Below, piece after piece: positions 44,668 through 52,832 of a stretch of DNA of 64,000 nucleotides. The stretch spans positions 62,001-126,000 of the forward strand of contig JAQWRY010000073.1 of the NCBI GenBank assembly GCA_029243485.1, in the 5' to 3' direction. Origin of the DNA: Candidatus Binatia bacterium (lineage in GTDB: Bacteria; Desulfobacterota; Binatia; UBA12015). A model generated the notes under the pieces. That model worked only from the letters and a program-made list of their open reading frames with translations. It was not told where the DNA came from and searched no databases. Made by a program: the position numbers and the translations under genes. The first letter of the stretch is position 1. Every line of letters begins with the position of its first letter.

Positions 44668-46100
44668 CAGTTCAGCCGGATTGGTTGCGGCGACAGGCGG
44701 CCGCCCGGCCGCGTCATGCGGCGGTGGTCACCCCGCAGGGCAGCGCGACGTTCGCCGAACTAGACGATCGCGTTGCTCGGCTGGCCCGGGTCCTGTCCGC
44801 GCATCCGGCGACGCGGGTCGGGGTGGTCCTGGGCAACGGGCTCGCTCTCGCGGAGACGGTGCTGGCCTGTCTACGAGTCGGCAAGCCCGTGGTCTTGTTC
44901 GATCCTCGGCTCGGCCTGGAGGAGGCTCTCCCTCTCGTCGCGACGACCGCGCCCGGCTTAATCGTCACGAACGCGGAGACGCAGGATCTCGGTGGGGCGC
45001 TGGCGGCCGAAGTCGATGGCGAGTCTTGCGCGCACGCAGGACTTGCGGCCGCGGCGCGCTCGTCCGCACGGGACACGCCCTCGGGTGTGGATCTCGAACG
45101 AACCGCCGTCGTCGTCTTCAGCTCCGGTACCAGTGGAACCCCGAAGCCGATCGAGCTGACGGCTGGCAATCTTCTGTGGAGTGCTCTCGCGAGCGCGTCC
45201 CGCCTCGGCAGCCGGCCGGAGGACCGATGGCTCGCGTGTCTTCCGCTCTCGCACATGGGCGGGTTGTCGATCCTGTTTCGGAGTGTGCTGCTCGGAACCA
45301 CGATGCAGCTGCACCGCGGTTTCGATTTGGCGGCGGTGCGCGCTGCCCTCGCCGGGGAGGGCACGACCATGGTGTCGCTGGTCCCGACCACGCTCGCCCG
45401 GCTCATCGACGAGGTGAAGAGCGGAGTCGTTGCGGCCCCCGCGCTGCGCTGCGCGCTGATCGGTGGCGCGAGCGCTCCGATCGAGCTTCTCGAAGAGGCT
45501 CGCCGCTCGGGCCTGCCGGTGGCGCCCACGTATGGGCTCACCGAGACGGCATCGCAGGTGGCGACTCTGGCCCCTGGTGAGCCCTTTGGCGAGACGGGCC
45601 GTGTCGGGCCGCCGCTGCTTCCCACGGAGGTGTCGATCGTCGGCGCCGACGGTCGTGACGTGGAAGCGGGAGTCGTCGGCGGGATTCGGATTCGAGGCGC
45701 GACCGTTTCGGCGACGGCGCTCGAGGAGGACGGCTGGCTACACACGGGGGACGCGGGCCGGCTGGACTCGGTCGGGGTGCTCACGGCGCTCGGTCGGCAA
45801 GACGACGTCATCATCACGGGGGGCGAGAATGTTTCGCCGGGGGAGGTCGAGGCCGTACTGGGCCGCCTGCCCGGGATCGCCGAGGTCGCAGTCGCTGGGG
45901 TGGCGGATCCGCAGTGGGGTCAGGTCGTCGGCGCGTGGGTGGTGCCGAGCCCGGGGGCGTCGATCTCGTTGGAGGGCCTGCGCGAGGCTTGCGGCACGCA
46001 GTTGGCGCCGCACAAGCGCCCGCGATGGCTCACCCTGGCCGACGCGCTGCCGCGCACCGCACTCGGCAAGATTCGAAGAAACTTACTCGGCGGGCGGTGA
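44664..46100 (+). CDS. menE: o-succinylbenzoate-CoA ligase
   Basis: 478 residues. The ANL superfamily: P-loop FSSGTSGTPKPIELTAGNL, A5 TYGLTETASQ, A7 HTGDAGRLD, A8 GRQDDVIITGGENVSPGEVE and A10 lysine in RTALGKIRR. It activates OSB to OSB-CoA. This is the last gene of the operon. The next enzyme, DHNA-CoA synthase (MenB), and the DHNA-CoA thioesterase are not found anywhere in the window. Confidence 0.93.
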   Translation: MTVQPDWLRRQAAARPRHAAVVTPQGSATFAELDDRVARLARVLSAHPATRVGVVLGNGLALAETVLACLRVGKPVVLFDPRLGLEEALPLVATTAPGLIVTNAETQDLGGALAAEVDGESCAHAGLAAAARSSARDTPSGVDLERTAVVVFSSGTSGTPKPIELTAGNLLWSALASASRLGSRPEDRWLACLPLSHMGGLSILFRSVLLGTTMQLHRGFDLAAVRAALAGEGTTMVSLVPTTLARLIDEVKSGVVAAPALRCALIGGASAPIELLEEARRSGLPVAPTYGLTETASQVATLAPGEPFGETGRVGPPLLPTEVSIVGADGRDVEAGVVGGIRIRGATVSATALEEDGWLHTGDAGRLDSVGVLTALGRQDDVIITGGENVSPGEVEAVLGRLPGIAEVAVAGVADPQWGQVVGAWVVPSPGASISLEGLREACGTQLAPHKRPRWLTLADALPRTALGKIRRNLLGGR

Positions 46101-46151
46101 GGGGGGCGGCGTCGGGTGGCGACGGCCCGCCCGCACCGTCATGATGGGGGG

Positions 46152-47519
46152 ATGCCTTCCCCGCGGCTCCGCGCTCTTCCTCTCCTCTCTCTCGGCCTCG
46201 TCGCGGTGGTGCTGGTCTGGGCGGTGCGGCTGCCGGCTGTGACGTGGAAGAGTGCACAGCCTCCTCGTCACGTGATCTTGATCTCGCTCGATACTCTTCG
46301 CGCGGATCACTTGGGGGCCTGGGGGTATGAGGGGGAGACGAGTCCCCGCTTGGACTCTCTGGCGAAGAAGAGCGTGGTTTTCCGACGTGCCGTCGCGCAG
46401 GGCAGCAGCACGATCCCGTCCCACGCGTCGTTGTTCACATCGCAATACGCGTCGGCGGTCATCGCCCCGGGTGCCGGTCTGCTGGATTGGTCCGAAACTC
46501 TCGCGGAGGCGCTCTCGCTTGACGGGTTCGCGACGTGGGGCTTCGTAGATGGTGGGAACGTCCGCAGTAGATTCGGATTCGATCGGGGGTTCGAGCACTA
46601 CGAAGACGATCGCGTCGGAGTGGAGCGTCTGGTGGCGCGCGCGAAAGGTTGGATCACGTCACATCCGACGCCCCGCTTCTTTCTATTTCTGCACACGTAC
46701 GAGATCCACACGCCCTACAAAGCTCCGCCCGAGTACGTGAAGATGTTCGGTACCCCCGAGTTCCGGCCCGGCTTCCATCCGGACACGAAGTACTTCCGCG
46801 AGATCGAAGCGCAAGGCAAGGGTTTGTCGGCCCGCGAGCATCGCGAGGTCGTGGCGCGGTACGACGCGGGCATTCGCTACACGGACGAGCGCATCGGCGG
46901 CTTCCTCGATTGGCTCGACGAGAGGGGGCTCCTCCAAGACTCGCTCGTCGTGGTGGTGTCGGATCACGGCGAGGAGTTCCTCGAGCACGGGAGGCTCGGC
47001 CATCAGCAACTCTATCTCGACCCGAATCTTCGCGTGCCGCTGCTCTTCTATCGTCGCGGGATGCCGGCTCGGGTGATCGACGAAACCGTGGAATTGATCG
47101 ACGTCGTGCCGACCATCCTCGATCTCCTCGAGTTGCCGAATCTCCCCGCGTCGGTGGGCCAGAGTTTGGTGGCGTCCTTCGCGGGCGTACCTCCGCGGGG
47201 CGACCGGATGGCCTACGCGGAGAAGGGCACCATGCCCGGGGCGCAGACCGTGATCACGGACCGCTACCAGCTCCTGGAGGATCGGACGACGAATGAGGTC
47301 CGACTCTACGATCTCCAGGCCGATCCCGAGGCGACGCGCGATGTTCTCGCAGAGCAGCCCGCGGTTGCGGCAGAACTTGCTGCCGCGATGGCAGCGCGAC
47401 GTGAAGCGGCCAGCGAAAGCTGGCATCGACACGAGCGCGAGGCGCGCCGCCAGACCCGGATTGCGCCCATGAAGGACAAAGTGCGTCGCGAACTCGAGGT
47501 GCTCGGGTATCTCGAATAG
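46152..47519 (+). CDS. Membrane-anchored sulfatase-superfamily enzyme with Thr at the nucleophile site
   Basis: 455 residues from the ATG at 46152; an N-terminal helix (LLSLGLVAVVLVWAV) anchors it. Alkaline-phosphatase-fold metal ligands: D47 in ISLDTLRADHLG, the D-H pair in VVVSDHGEEF. The position that holds the formylglycine Cys/Ser in sulfatases (C/S-x-P-S-R) reads T87-I-P-S-H, so it cannot be a classical sulfatase; Thr nucleophiles occur in phosphoglycerol and phosphoethanolamine transferases of this superfamily. CATGAT ends 6 nt before the ATG. It follows menE by 51 nt and may be a separate unit. Confidence 0.75.
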   Translation: MPSPRLRALPLLSLGLVAVVLVWAVRLPAVTWKSAQPPRHVILISLDTLRADHLGAWGYEGETSPRLDSLAKKSVVFRRAVAQGSSTIPSHASLFTSQYASAVIAPGAGLLDWSETLAEALSLDGFATWGFVDGGNVRSRFGFDRGFEHYEDDRVGVERLVARAKGWITSHPTPRFFLFLHTYEIHTPYKAPPEYVKMFGTPEFRPGFHPDTKYFREIEAQGKGLSAREHREVVARYDAGIRYTDERIGGFLDWLDERGLLQDSLVVVVSDHGEEFLEHGRLGHQQLYLDPNLRVPLLFYRRGMPARVIDETVELIDVVPTILDLLELPNLPASVGQSLVASFAGVPPRGDRMAYAEKGTMPGAQTVITDRYQLLEDRTTNEVRLYDLQADPEATRDVLAEQPAVAAELAAAMAARREAASESWHRHEREARRQTRIAPMKDKVRRELEVLGYLE

Positions 47520-47520
47520 G

Positions 47521-47542
47521 ATCCGATCGACCGTCGGATTTT
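47521..47542 (+). terminator. Intrinsic terminator after the sulfatase-fold gene
   Basis: ATCCGA (47521-47526) pairs with TCGGAT (47534-47539) around a 7-nt loop, and TTT follows, 1 nt past the TAG stop. Short stem but a classical layout; the best intrinsic terminator in the window. Confidence 0.5.
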
Positions 47543-47607
47543 GCGGCGTCAGGACGTTCTGCTAGCAGGCGGGTATAGGCGGTTGGTAGGCCGTCAAGGG
47601 TGAGAGA

Positions 47608-48771
47608 ATGATCGAGAAGAGAAGCCGGATGAAGAGGATCAACTGGGTCACCGCGGTGTTCTTGTTCTCGACTCCGGTGGGGGCGCTGGTCTGGGGCGGA
47701 TTCCATGTTCACGCGAACGGAGTCAGCGCCGCCGAGGTCATCTTCTTTGCGTTCTACCTTGTCATCACCGCGATGAGCATCACGGCGGGCTACCACCGGC
47801 TCTTCTCTCACCGTGCCTACGAGGCGAGCCCTCTGGTCCGCGCGCTGTATCTTCTCTTCGGTGCCGCCACCTTCCAGGACTCCGCGTTGGCGTGGTCGGC
47901 CGACCACCGTTCGCACCATCAGAACATCGATCGCGAAGGCGACCCGTATAACGTCCATCGGGGTTTCTTGTGGGCGCACATGGGTTGGCTACTCGTGACC
48001 GATCACCTCCACGAACGTCGAACGAACGTCCCCGATCTCGAGGGCGATTGGATGGTCGTCGCTCAGGATCGGTACTACGGGTTGATCGCGACCGTCATGT
48101 GCTTCGGGCTGCCGCTTCTCGTCGGGTTCGCATTCGGTGATCCCTGGGGGTTCCTCCTCTGGGGAGGGCTCGTTCGCGTCGTAGTCGGACACCACATCAC
48201 CTTCTTGGTGAACTCGCTCGCGCACACGCTCGGAGAGCGTCCGTACGAGCCGGCCTTTTCGGCCCGCGACAGTCTGGTCACCGCCGTACTCACGTTCGGC
48301 GAGGGGTACCACAACTTTCATCACCGGTTCGCGAGCGACTATCGCAACGGTGTCCGTCGGTACCAATGGGATCCGACGAAGTGGCTCATTCGTGGCCTCG
48401 AGAAGATCGGTCTCGCGTCGAACCTTCGCCGGGTCCCCCGGGAGCGGATCGTCGCTGCCCGAATGCGGTCGGATGAGCATCGTCTCCTCGAGCGCGTTCG
48501 CGAATGCTCGCAAGACGCGGTGGAGTCCGCGCAGGCCCGGTTGGCGGAGATCTCCGTCGCCGTGGAGCGGACGGTCACGCGGCTCGGCGAGCTCGAGAGG
48601 GAGTTCGCTCGCGTCCGGACGGATGCTGCGGGCGTCTCGCGCGAGCGCCTCCGACAGCTCCAGGCCGACTTGCGCGCCGCCCGCAAGGAGTTCCGCGAGG
48701 CCTGGCGTCGGTGGGCCCGCGAGCTGTCGCGGTTGCCGGCGAGCCTCGAACCCTCGCCGACCGCGGGCTGA
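47608..48771 (+). CDS. Acyl-CoA/acyl-lipid delta-9-type fatty acid desaturase with C-terminal coiled coil
   Basis: 387 residues. Four membrane helices and the three histidine boxes of the stearoyl-CoA desaturase family: H63-RLFSH68, H100-RSHH104 and H235-NFHH239, plus NSLAH (202-206). These bind the di-iron centre. The catalytic domain ends near 275; residues 281-370 form a charged coiled coil (RVRECSQDAVESAQARLAEI and ELEREFARVR) not found in ordinary desaturases, which end soon after the last box. Transcribed after a terminator; AGGGTGAGAG precedes the ATG. Convergent with the next gene 7 nt later. Confidence 0.9.
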   Translation: MIEKRSRMKRINWVTAVFLFSTPVGALVWGGFHVHANGVSAAEVIFFAFYLVITAMSITAGYHRLFSHRAYEASPLVRALYLLFGAATFQDSALAWSADHRSHHQNIDREGDPYNVHRGFLWAHMGWLLVTDHLHERRTNVPDLEGDWMVVAQDRYYGLIATVMCFGLPLLVGFAFGDPWGFLLWGGLVRVVVGHHITFLVNSLAHTLGERPYEPAFSARDSLVTAVLTFGEGYHNFHHRFASDYRNGVRRYQWDPTKWLIRGLEKIGLASNLRRVPRERIVAARMRSDEHRLLERVRECSQDAVESAQARLAEISVAVERTVTRLGELEREFARVRTDAAGVSRERLRQLQADLRAARKEFREAWRRWARELSRLPASLEPSPTAG

Positions 48772-48778
48772 GTTTCCC

Positions 48779-50194
48779 TCAGATCGGTCCGATTTCGGGG
48801 ATCAGCTTCGCCACGCGGAGGGAGTCGTCGATTAACCGGTCGACGGTGGGATGCCTGCGGAAGCTGATGTGCCCGCCCGGGTACCAGACGATGCGCGGCC
48901 GGTCCCAGTGACGCCAGAGATCTCTCGGGTGATCGGGGGCGACGATCCGGTCGGCCGTCCCGGCAAAGATCGAGCGTCGTTCGTGCGGCACCAGCGGCTT
49001 CATCGCCAGTGGAGACACGACGCTGAGGAGTTCTCGGATCTGCTCGTGCACGAGCCCCAGGGCCTCGGCGGCTCGGATTTGCAACGGCGAGCCGTGACGC
49101 GTCGATAGCCGGAGGAAGTCCACTGCGGGGATCCCGGCGATGACGGCATCGAGCGGCTCGAGCGAGGAGAGAAGAGCGGCGTTGTACCCGCCGAGTGAGA
49201 GGCCATACACACCTACGGGACCGTCCCACTGCGTCCGAATCCACGCGAGGACCCGGCGAAGATCCCACACGGCTTGCGCTTCGGCGTGGATGGAATCCAG
49301 GAAGTCCGCGCCGAGGTAACCACCGCCGTTCCGACGCCCGATACGTCGAAGTCCGTGCAGGGGGAGAGTCGGGATCGCGAGGTTCAACCCGAGCCGGTCG
49401 TGCAGGCGTCGGGCGCGAAAGGCCCCCAGGTCCGCGCGCGGAAGGCCCATCTCATATCCGTGTACGCAGATCAGCCACGGGCGCGGCGCGCCGTGTCGCA
49501 AGATCCATGCGTGTGCCCGGCGATTCGAGGCGTGGTCGAGCCAGCGGTCCCGGCCGGGCTCGTCCGGCCACGGTTCGTACTCGCTGTCGAACTGCATGTG
49601 CTCGTAGGACAGGGTGCCGACAGCCGCGCGCGGCATCTCCATCCGTGTCGGTGGCTCTGGCTGGCGATGAAAGGCCGCCGGATCGTCGAACCATCCGCGG
49701 CTCCGGAAGAGCGCGCGGGCCTCCGTCGCCTCGTGGAGCACTCGCCTGTGTTCCGCGACCGGGATCGGCGCCGTGCGCAGCGTGAGGCTTGCCAGAATCA
49801 CCTCGTCGAACGCCACCTCGCCGTCGAGTCCGAGCGATGGCGTCACCGGCGGTACGTCTTCGAGCAGTGGTTCCTGTCGGAGGGCGGTCCGCCCGGCCGC
49901 GAGGAAGCTGGCCGCCGAAGCGGCGAACAGCGCTACTGCGAGGACAGGCTCGACGGCGATCGCGAGCGGAAGGCTCAGGAGGGCTCCGGCCGCAGCGCCG
50001 AGTGCGAGGAACTGGGGGATGCGTATGTCTCCCGGGTACAACACCGTCGACAGACCCGCCGAGAGCAGCAGGGTGCCCGGGAGCAGGCTTGCCGCCCCGG
50101 CGAGTCCGCCGCAACTCATCCCGCACCAGAGCCAGGCGAGACCGGTGAGCGGGGGGAGAAGGACGGGGAGGGACCAACGAGGTGGCTCGAGCAT
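48779..50194 (-). CDS. Alpha/beta hydrolase with N-terminal membrane domain
   Basis: 471 residues from the ATG at 50194. Four or five hydrophobic helices occupy about 1-120 (LPPLTGLAWLWCGM, LLPGTLLLSAGLSTV, FLALGAAAGALLSLPLAIA, VLAVALFAASAASFLAAG). A linker leads to an alpha/beta hydrolase at about 230-470: VHGYEMG (oxyanion region), nucleophile elbow VYGLSLGGYNAALL, a TADRIV acid segment, and histidine in YPGGHISF. No close family recognised beyond the fold. The frame continues upstream to 50350 but lacks plausible start context there. Divergent from the truncated sigma unit. Confidence 0.75.
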   Translation of the reverse strand: MLEPPRWSLPVLLPPLTGLAWLWCGMSCGGLAGAASLLPGTLLLSAGLSTVLYPGDIRIPQFLALGAAAGALLSLPLAIAVEPVLAVALFAASAASFLAAGRTALRQEPLLEDVPPVTPSLGLDGEVAFDEVILASLTLRTAPIPVAEHRRVLHEATEARALFRSRGWFDDPAAFHRQPEPPTRMEMPRAAVGTLSYEHMQFDSEYEPWPDEPGRDRWLDHASNRRAHAWILRHGAPRPWLICVHGYEMGLPRADLGAFRARRLHDRLGLNLAIPTLPLHGLRRIGRRNGGGYLGADFLDSIHAEAQAVWDLRRVLAWIRTQWDGPVGVYGLSLGGYNAALLSSLEPLDAVIAGIPAVDFLRLSTRHGSPLQIRAAEALGLVHEQIRELLSVVSPLAMKPLVPHERRSIFAGTADRIVAPDHPRDLWRHWDRPRIVWYPGGHISFRRHPTVDRLIDDSLRVAKLIPEIGPI

Positions 50195-50338
50195 GGTTCG
50201 CCCAGCGATACCGTGCCGCCGTCCGCGGGGCCACATCAGAGGTCCCGATATCACCCATTTCGCGCCGAGCGGTCGTAGACCCTGACGGTGCCGGCCAGCT
50301 GCCGGCCGCAACAGGAGGTAGAGAAGATAGTCGGAACC

Positions 50339-50725
50339 ATGGCCGCCCAATCAGCTTTTCCCTCGGACGCGATCCCCGTCTGGGATTTCACCCGCCCCGC
50401 GCTCCGTATGCTCGGCAAGGAGCGCGATGGGGAGGACGGTGTCGGGGTCTGGAGGAAGCGAGGACGACAGCCGGAGATCGAGGCGGATGCCGAAGTCGAG
50501 TTCGCGCCCGCTGCCGAAGGCTCCGCCCAGTTGCGGATCGACCTCGACCGCGCCCTACGCCGCCTGTCTCCGGAGATGCGGTCGGTGGTCGTTGTGCGGT
50601 TCTCGGAAGACTTGGCCTACGAGGAGATCGCGCACGTTCGCGGTGCGAGCGTGAACACGGTCAAGACGCAGCTTGCGCGCGCCAAGCGCGTGATGCGTGA
50701 GGAGTTGAAAGGAGCTTGGTCATGA
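50339..50725 (+). CDS. Sigma-70 region-4-only protein (truncated ECF sigma factor)
   Basis: 128 residues from the ATG at 50339 (GTG at 50288 possible). The C-terminal 60 residues are ECF region 4: LDRALRRLSPEMRSVVVVRFSEDLAYEEIAHVRGASVNTVKTQLARAKRVM. The basic VWRKRGRQPEIEADAEVE resembles the linker after region 2, but region 2, which binds core polymerase and the -10, is absent. So it is a decayed or minimal sigma. Its stop overlaps the next ATG (ATGA), as in sigma/anti-sigma pairs. Confidence 0.6.
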   Translation: MAAQSAFPSDAIPVWDFTRPALRMLGKERDGEDGVGVWRKRGRQPEIEADAEVEFAPAAEGSAQLRIDLDRALRRLSPEMRSVVVVRFSEDLAYEEIAHVRGASVNTVKTQLARAKRVMREELKGAWS

Positions 50726-50943
50726 CTGGACGATCCGGAGATCTCGGAGCTGCCTTCGCGGCGGTGCCGCCATCGCCCGACGGGTTGGGTTCTCGCATCC
50801 TGGACTTCGTACGGGGTGCCGCAGAAGATCTGGCGAGCCTTCCCGAGCTCGACCGCATCGTGTTTTCGACGGTCGAGTCGGCGCGCAAGGGTGGTTGCCG
50901 GGTCTGTCGAAAGTGTCAGCCGACGGATCCGACGCCCGAATGA
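50722..50943 (+). CDS. Small protein in the anti-sigma position
   Basis: 73 residues, ATG overlapping the stop of the region-4 protein, with AAAGGAG upstream. The sequence is soluble, helix-prone (GSRILDFVRGAAEDLASLPELDRIVFSTVESARK) and ends in a C-x-x-C pair (CRVCRKCQP). No zinc-anti-sigma HxxxCxxC motif and no membrane helix. Function unknown; position suggests a partner of the sigma fragment. Confidence 0.45.
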   Translation: MTGRSGDLGAAFAAVPPSPDGLGSRILDFVRGAAEDLASLPELDRIVFSTVESARKGGCRVCRKCQPTDPTPE

Positions 50944-51044
50944 CGCAGGCCTCATAGGTCAAGTAGGTAATCCTCGAGGCGGAGTTGAACGCATGTTCGA
51001 GGAATTCACTTGATCCGATGGTGAGAAGGAGACTAGCGGGTACC

Positions 51045-51266
51045 ATGTCCCAAGAACTCGAGACGGCTAGTCAGGTAGAAGTTCTCGAGACGATGGAGCG
51101 ACTCTCTCGAGCCGGGTACTGCGAGGTCGATGTAAAGCGTCGTCTTCGGCCCGGCGAGTTTCGGAGAGTGGTGGGGTGGTCGGAGGCGGAGAGGCGGATT
51201 CGTTTCACGCTCGAATGGAAAGCAACGGACCGAGGCGTCGAGACGGAGGTGCAAGTTTCAAGGTGA
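51045..51266 (+). CDS. Small hypothetical protein
   Basis: 73 residues from ATG 51045. It has a plausible alpha-beta pattern (ETMERLSRAGYCEVDVKRRL, RIRFTLEWKATDRGVETEVQV) but no family I know, and only a weak GAAGGAG some distance upstream. It could be a tail of the sigma unit or an accidental ORF. Confidence 0.35.
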   Translation: MSQELETASQVEVLETMERLSRAGYCEVDVKRRLRPGEFRRVVGWSEAERRIRFTLEWKATDRGVETEVQVSR

Positions 51267-51296
51267 CGCGGCTGGCGCGTCCCGCTCGGCCGGAGT

Positions 51297-52787
51297 TCAG
51301 AGAACATCGTCCCAGACGCGACGCTCCGCGGGGAACGGATCGGCTTCGACGCGGGACTCGCGATCGAAAACGAGGGTCTCGCGGCGGGTTTCATCGTAGG
51401 GCCGCCATTCGCCGAGGCCTGCGTGCGACGGGTTGCCGCTGCGACCGAATGCAAGCCATGCATCCATGGTCTGCAGGCTGAGGGCGTCGGCCTCGGGGCC
51501 ACGGCCGGCAAAGCGATCCATTGTCGGTGCGTCGAGTGTGCCGAAGACGAACGGGAGCTCGATCGCGTGGCAGGCGCCGAGGGCACCGCGCCCCGCCGGC
51601 GAGGGCCAGGAGAAGAGGTAGGCGAACGTCGCGGATTGGTGCGCGGCCTGCGCTTCGGCGAGTGCGATCGCCGGGAGGCGGAACAGGCGGTCGGTTTCGA
51701 TCGCGTCGAAGACTTCCCAGGGTGCGCGACCTTCGTGCCCGTACGTTGCGAGCAGGCGCTCGGTGGCCGCCTCGGGGTCTGTCACGGTCGCGCGCCGCAG
51801 TCGGGAATGCACATGCTTGCGCAGGCCGGCGGGGTCCATCGCACGGTGACTGCGGATCGCGAATGTGAACAGGCGCCACTCGTCCCGCGTCGTGCCGACG
51901 ATTAACTCGACGTCGCGCGCGTCGCCCGCGCGGACGGCGTCGAGAGGGTGCACCGGAAGCGTGTCGTCGTCGACGACCGGTGCGAAGGGGAGGAAGATCT
52001 CCGCGGCGAGCTTCTCGTGTGTGCGAACCGAGGCTTGAACCAATGCCTCGACCGGGACGTCGCGGAGACGGCGTGCATCGACGTTCTCGAGGTCGAGGGC
52101 GCGTCCCATCTCGAACCGAACGCGGGCAGCTTCGTCCTGCGTGAGGGTGGCTTGCGCAGCGCCGCTCTGGGCGATCGCGCGGTGGAAGAGCCCGCGTGCT
52201 GCCGGCATCGCGAGGAGCGTGGTGGTGGCCATCCCGCCCGCGGATTCGCCGAAGATCGTGACGTGGTTCGGGTCGCCTCCGAACTGCGCCACGTTGTCGC
52301 GGACCCACTCGAGGGCCTGGATCTGATCGTGCTGGCCGACGTTTCGGGCCGCGTCGTCGAGGTGCAGGTAGCCCAGCGGGCCGAGCCGGTAGTTGATCGT
52401 CACGAGGACGACGTTGCCGCGCTCGATGAGGGCGCGCCCTTCGTACATCGCCTGGGAGTTGGAGCCCGTTCGGAATGCGCCGCCGTGGATCCAGAAAAGT
52501 ACCGGGCGGGCGCCGTCGTCGCACCCCGGCGTGAAGACGTTCAGCGCGAGGCAGTCTTCGTTCTGCGGGCCCGACGCCATTCCCTGCAGGGGGCTCGGCG
52601 GCTGCGGGCAGCTCGATCCGGTTTCGACGCACGAGCGGACGCCGGCCCACGGCTCCGGTTGGCGCGGCGCTTCGAAGCGGAGCCTGCCGACCGGCGGGGC
52701 GGCATAGGGAATCCCGCGGAACACCTGATGGGTGCCGTTGTCGGTGCCCTCGATTCTCCCCGAAGTCGTTTGGACCGTGACCGCCAT
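51297..52787 (-). CDS. Type-B carboxylesterase
   Basis: 496 residues, full length for the family. Oxyanion HGGA at 101-104, EDCLALNVFTP (the conserved EDCLxLNV motif), nucleophile S182 in FGESAGG, and the histidine in GACHAIELPFVFG. It hydrolyses esters and amides, substrate unknown. No signal peptide is apparent, so cytoplasmic. It is a paralogue of the partial gene at the left edge. Separated by 45 nt from the HAD phosphatase gene upstream on the same strand, from which it may be co-transcribed. Confidence 0.93.
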   Translation of the reverse strand: MAVTVQTTSGRIEGTDNGTHQVFRGIPYAAPPVGRLRFEAPRQPEPWAGVRSCVETGSSCPQPPSPLQGMASGPQNEDCLALNVFTPGCDDGARPVLFWIHGGAFRTGSNSQAMYEGRALIERGNVVLVTINYRLGPLGYLHLDDAARNVGQHDQIQALEWVRDNVAQFGGDPNHVTIFGESAGGMATTTLLAMPAARGLFHRAIAQSGAAQATLTQDEAARVRFEMGRALDLENVDARRLRDVPVEALVQASVRTHEKLAAEIFLPFAPVVDDDTLPVHPLDAVRAGDARDVELIVGTTRDEWRLFTFAIRSHRAMDPAGLRKHVHSRLRRATVTDPEAATERLLATYGHEGRAPWEVFDAIETDRLFRLPAIALAEAQAAHQSATFAYLFSWPSPAGRGALGACHAIELPFVFGTLDAPTMDRFAGRGPEADALSLQTMDAWLAFGRSGNPSHAGLGEWRPYDETRRETLVFDRESRVEADPFPAERRVWDDVL

Positions 52788-52832
52788 TCAGAGGTTAGTA
52801 GCGCAGTCGTCTGCGGCATGCCCACCGACGTC

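Noticed and set aside
46108-46139. GC-rich stem between menE and the sulfatase-fold gene as a terminator
   Set aside because: Several alternative short GC stems form, none followed by T residues; GC content alone explains them, though read-through control cannot be excluded.
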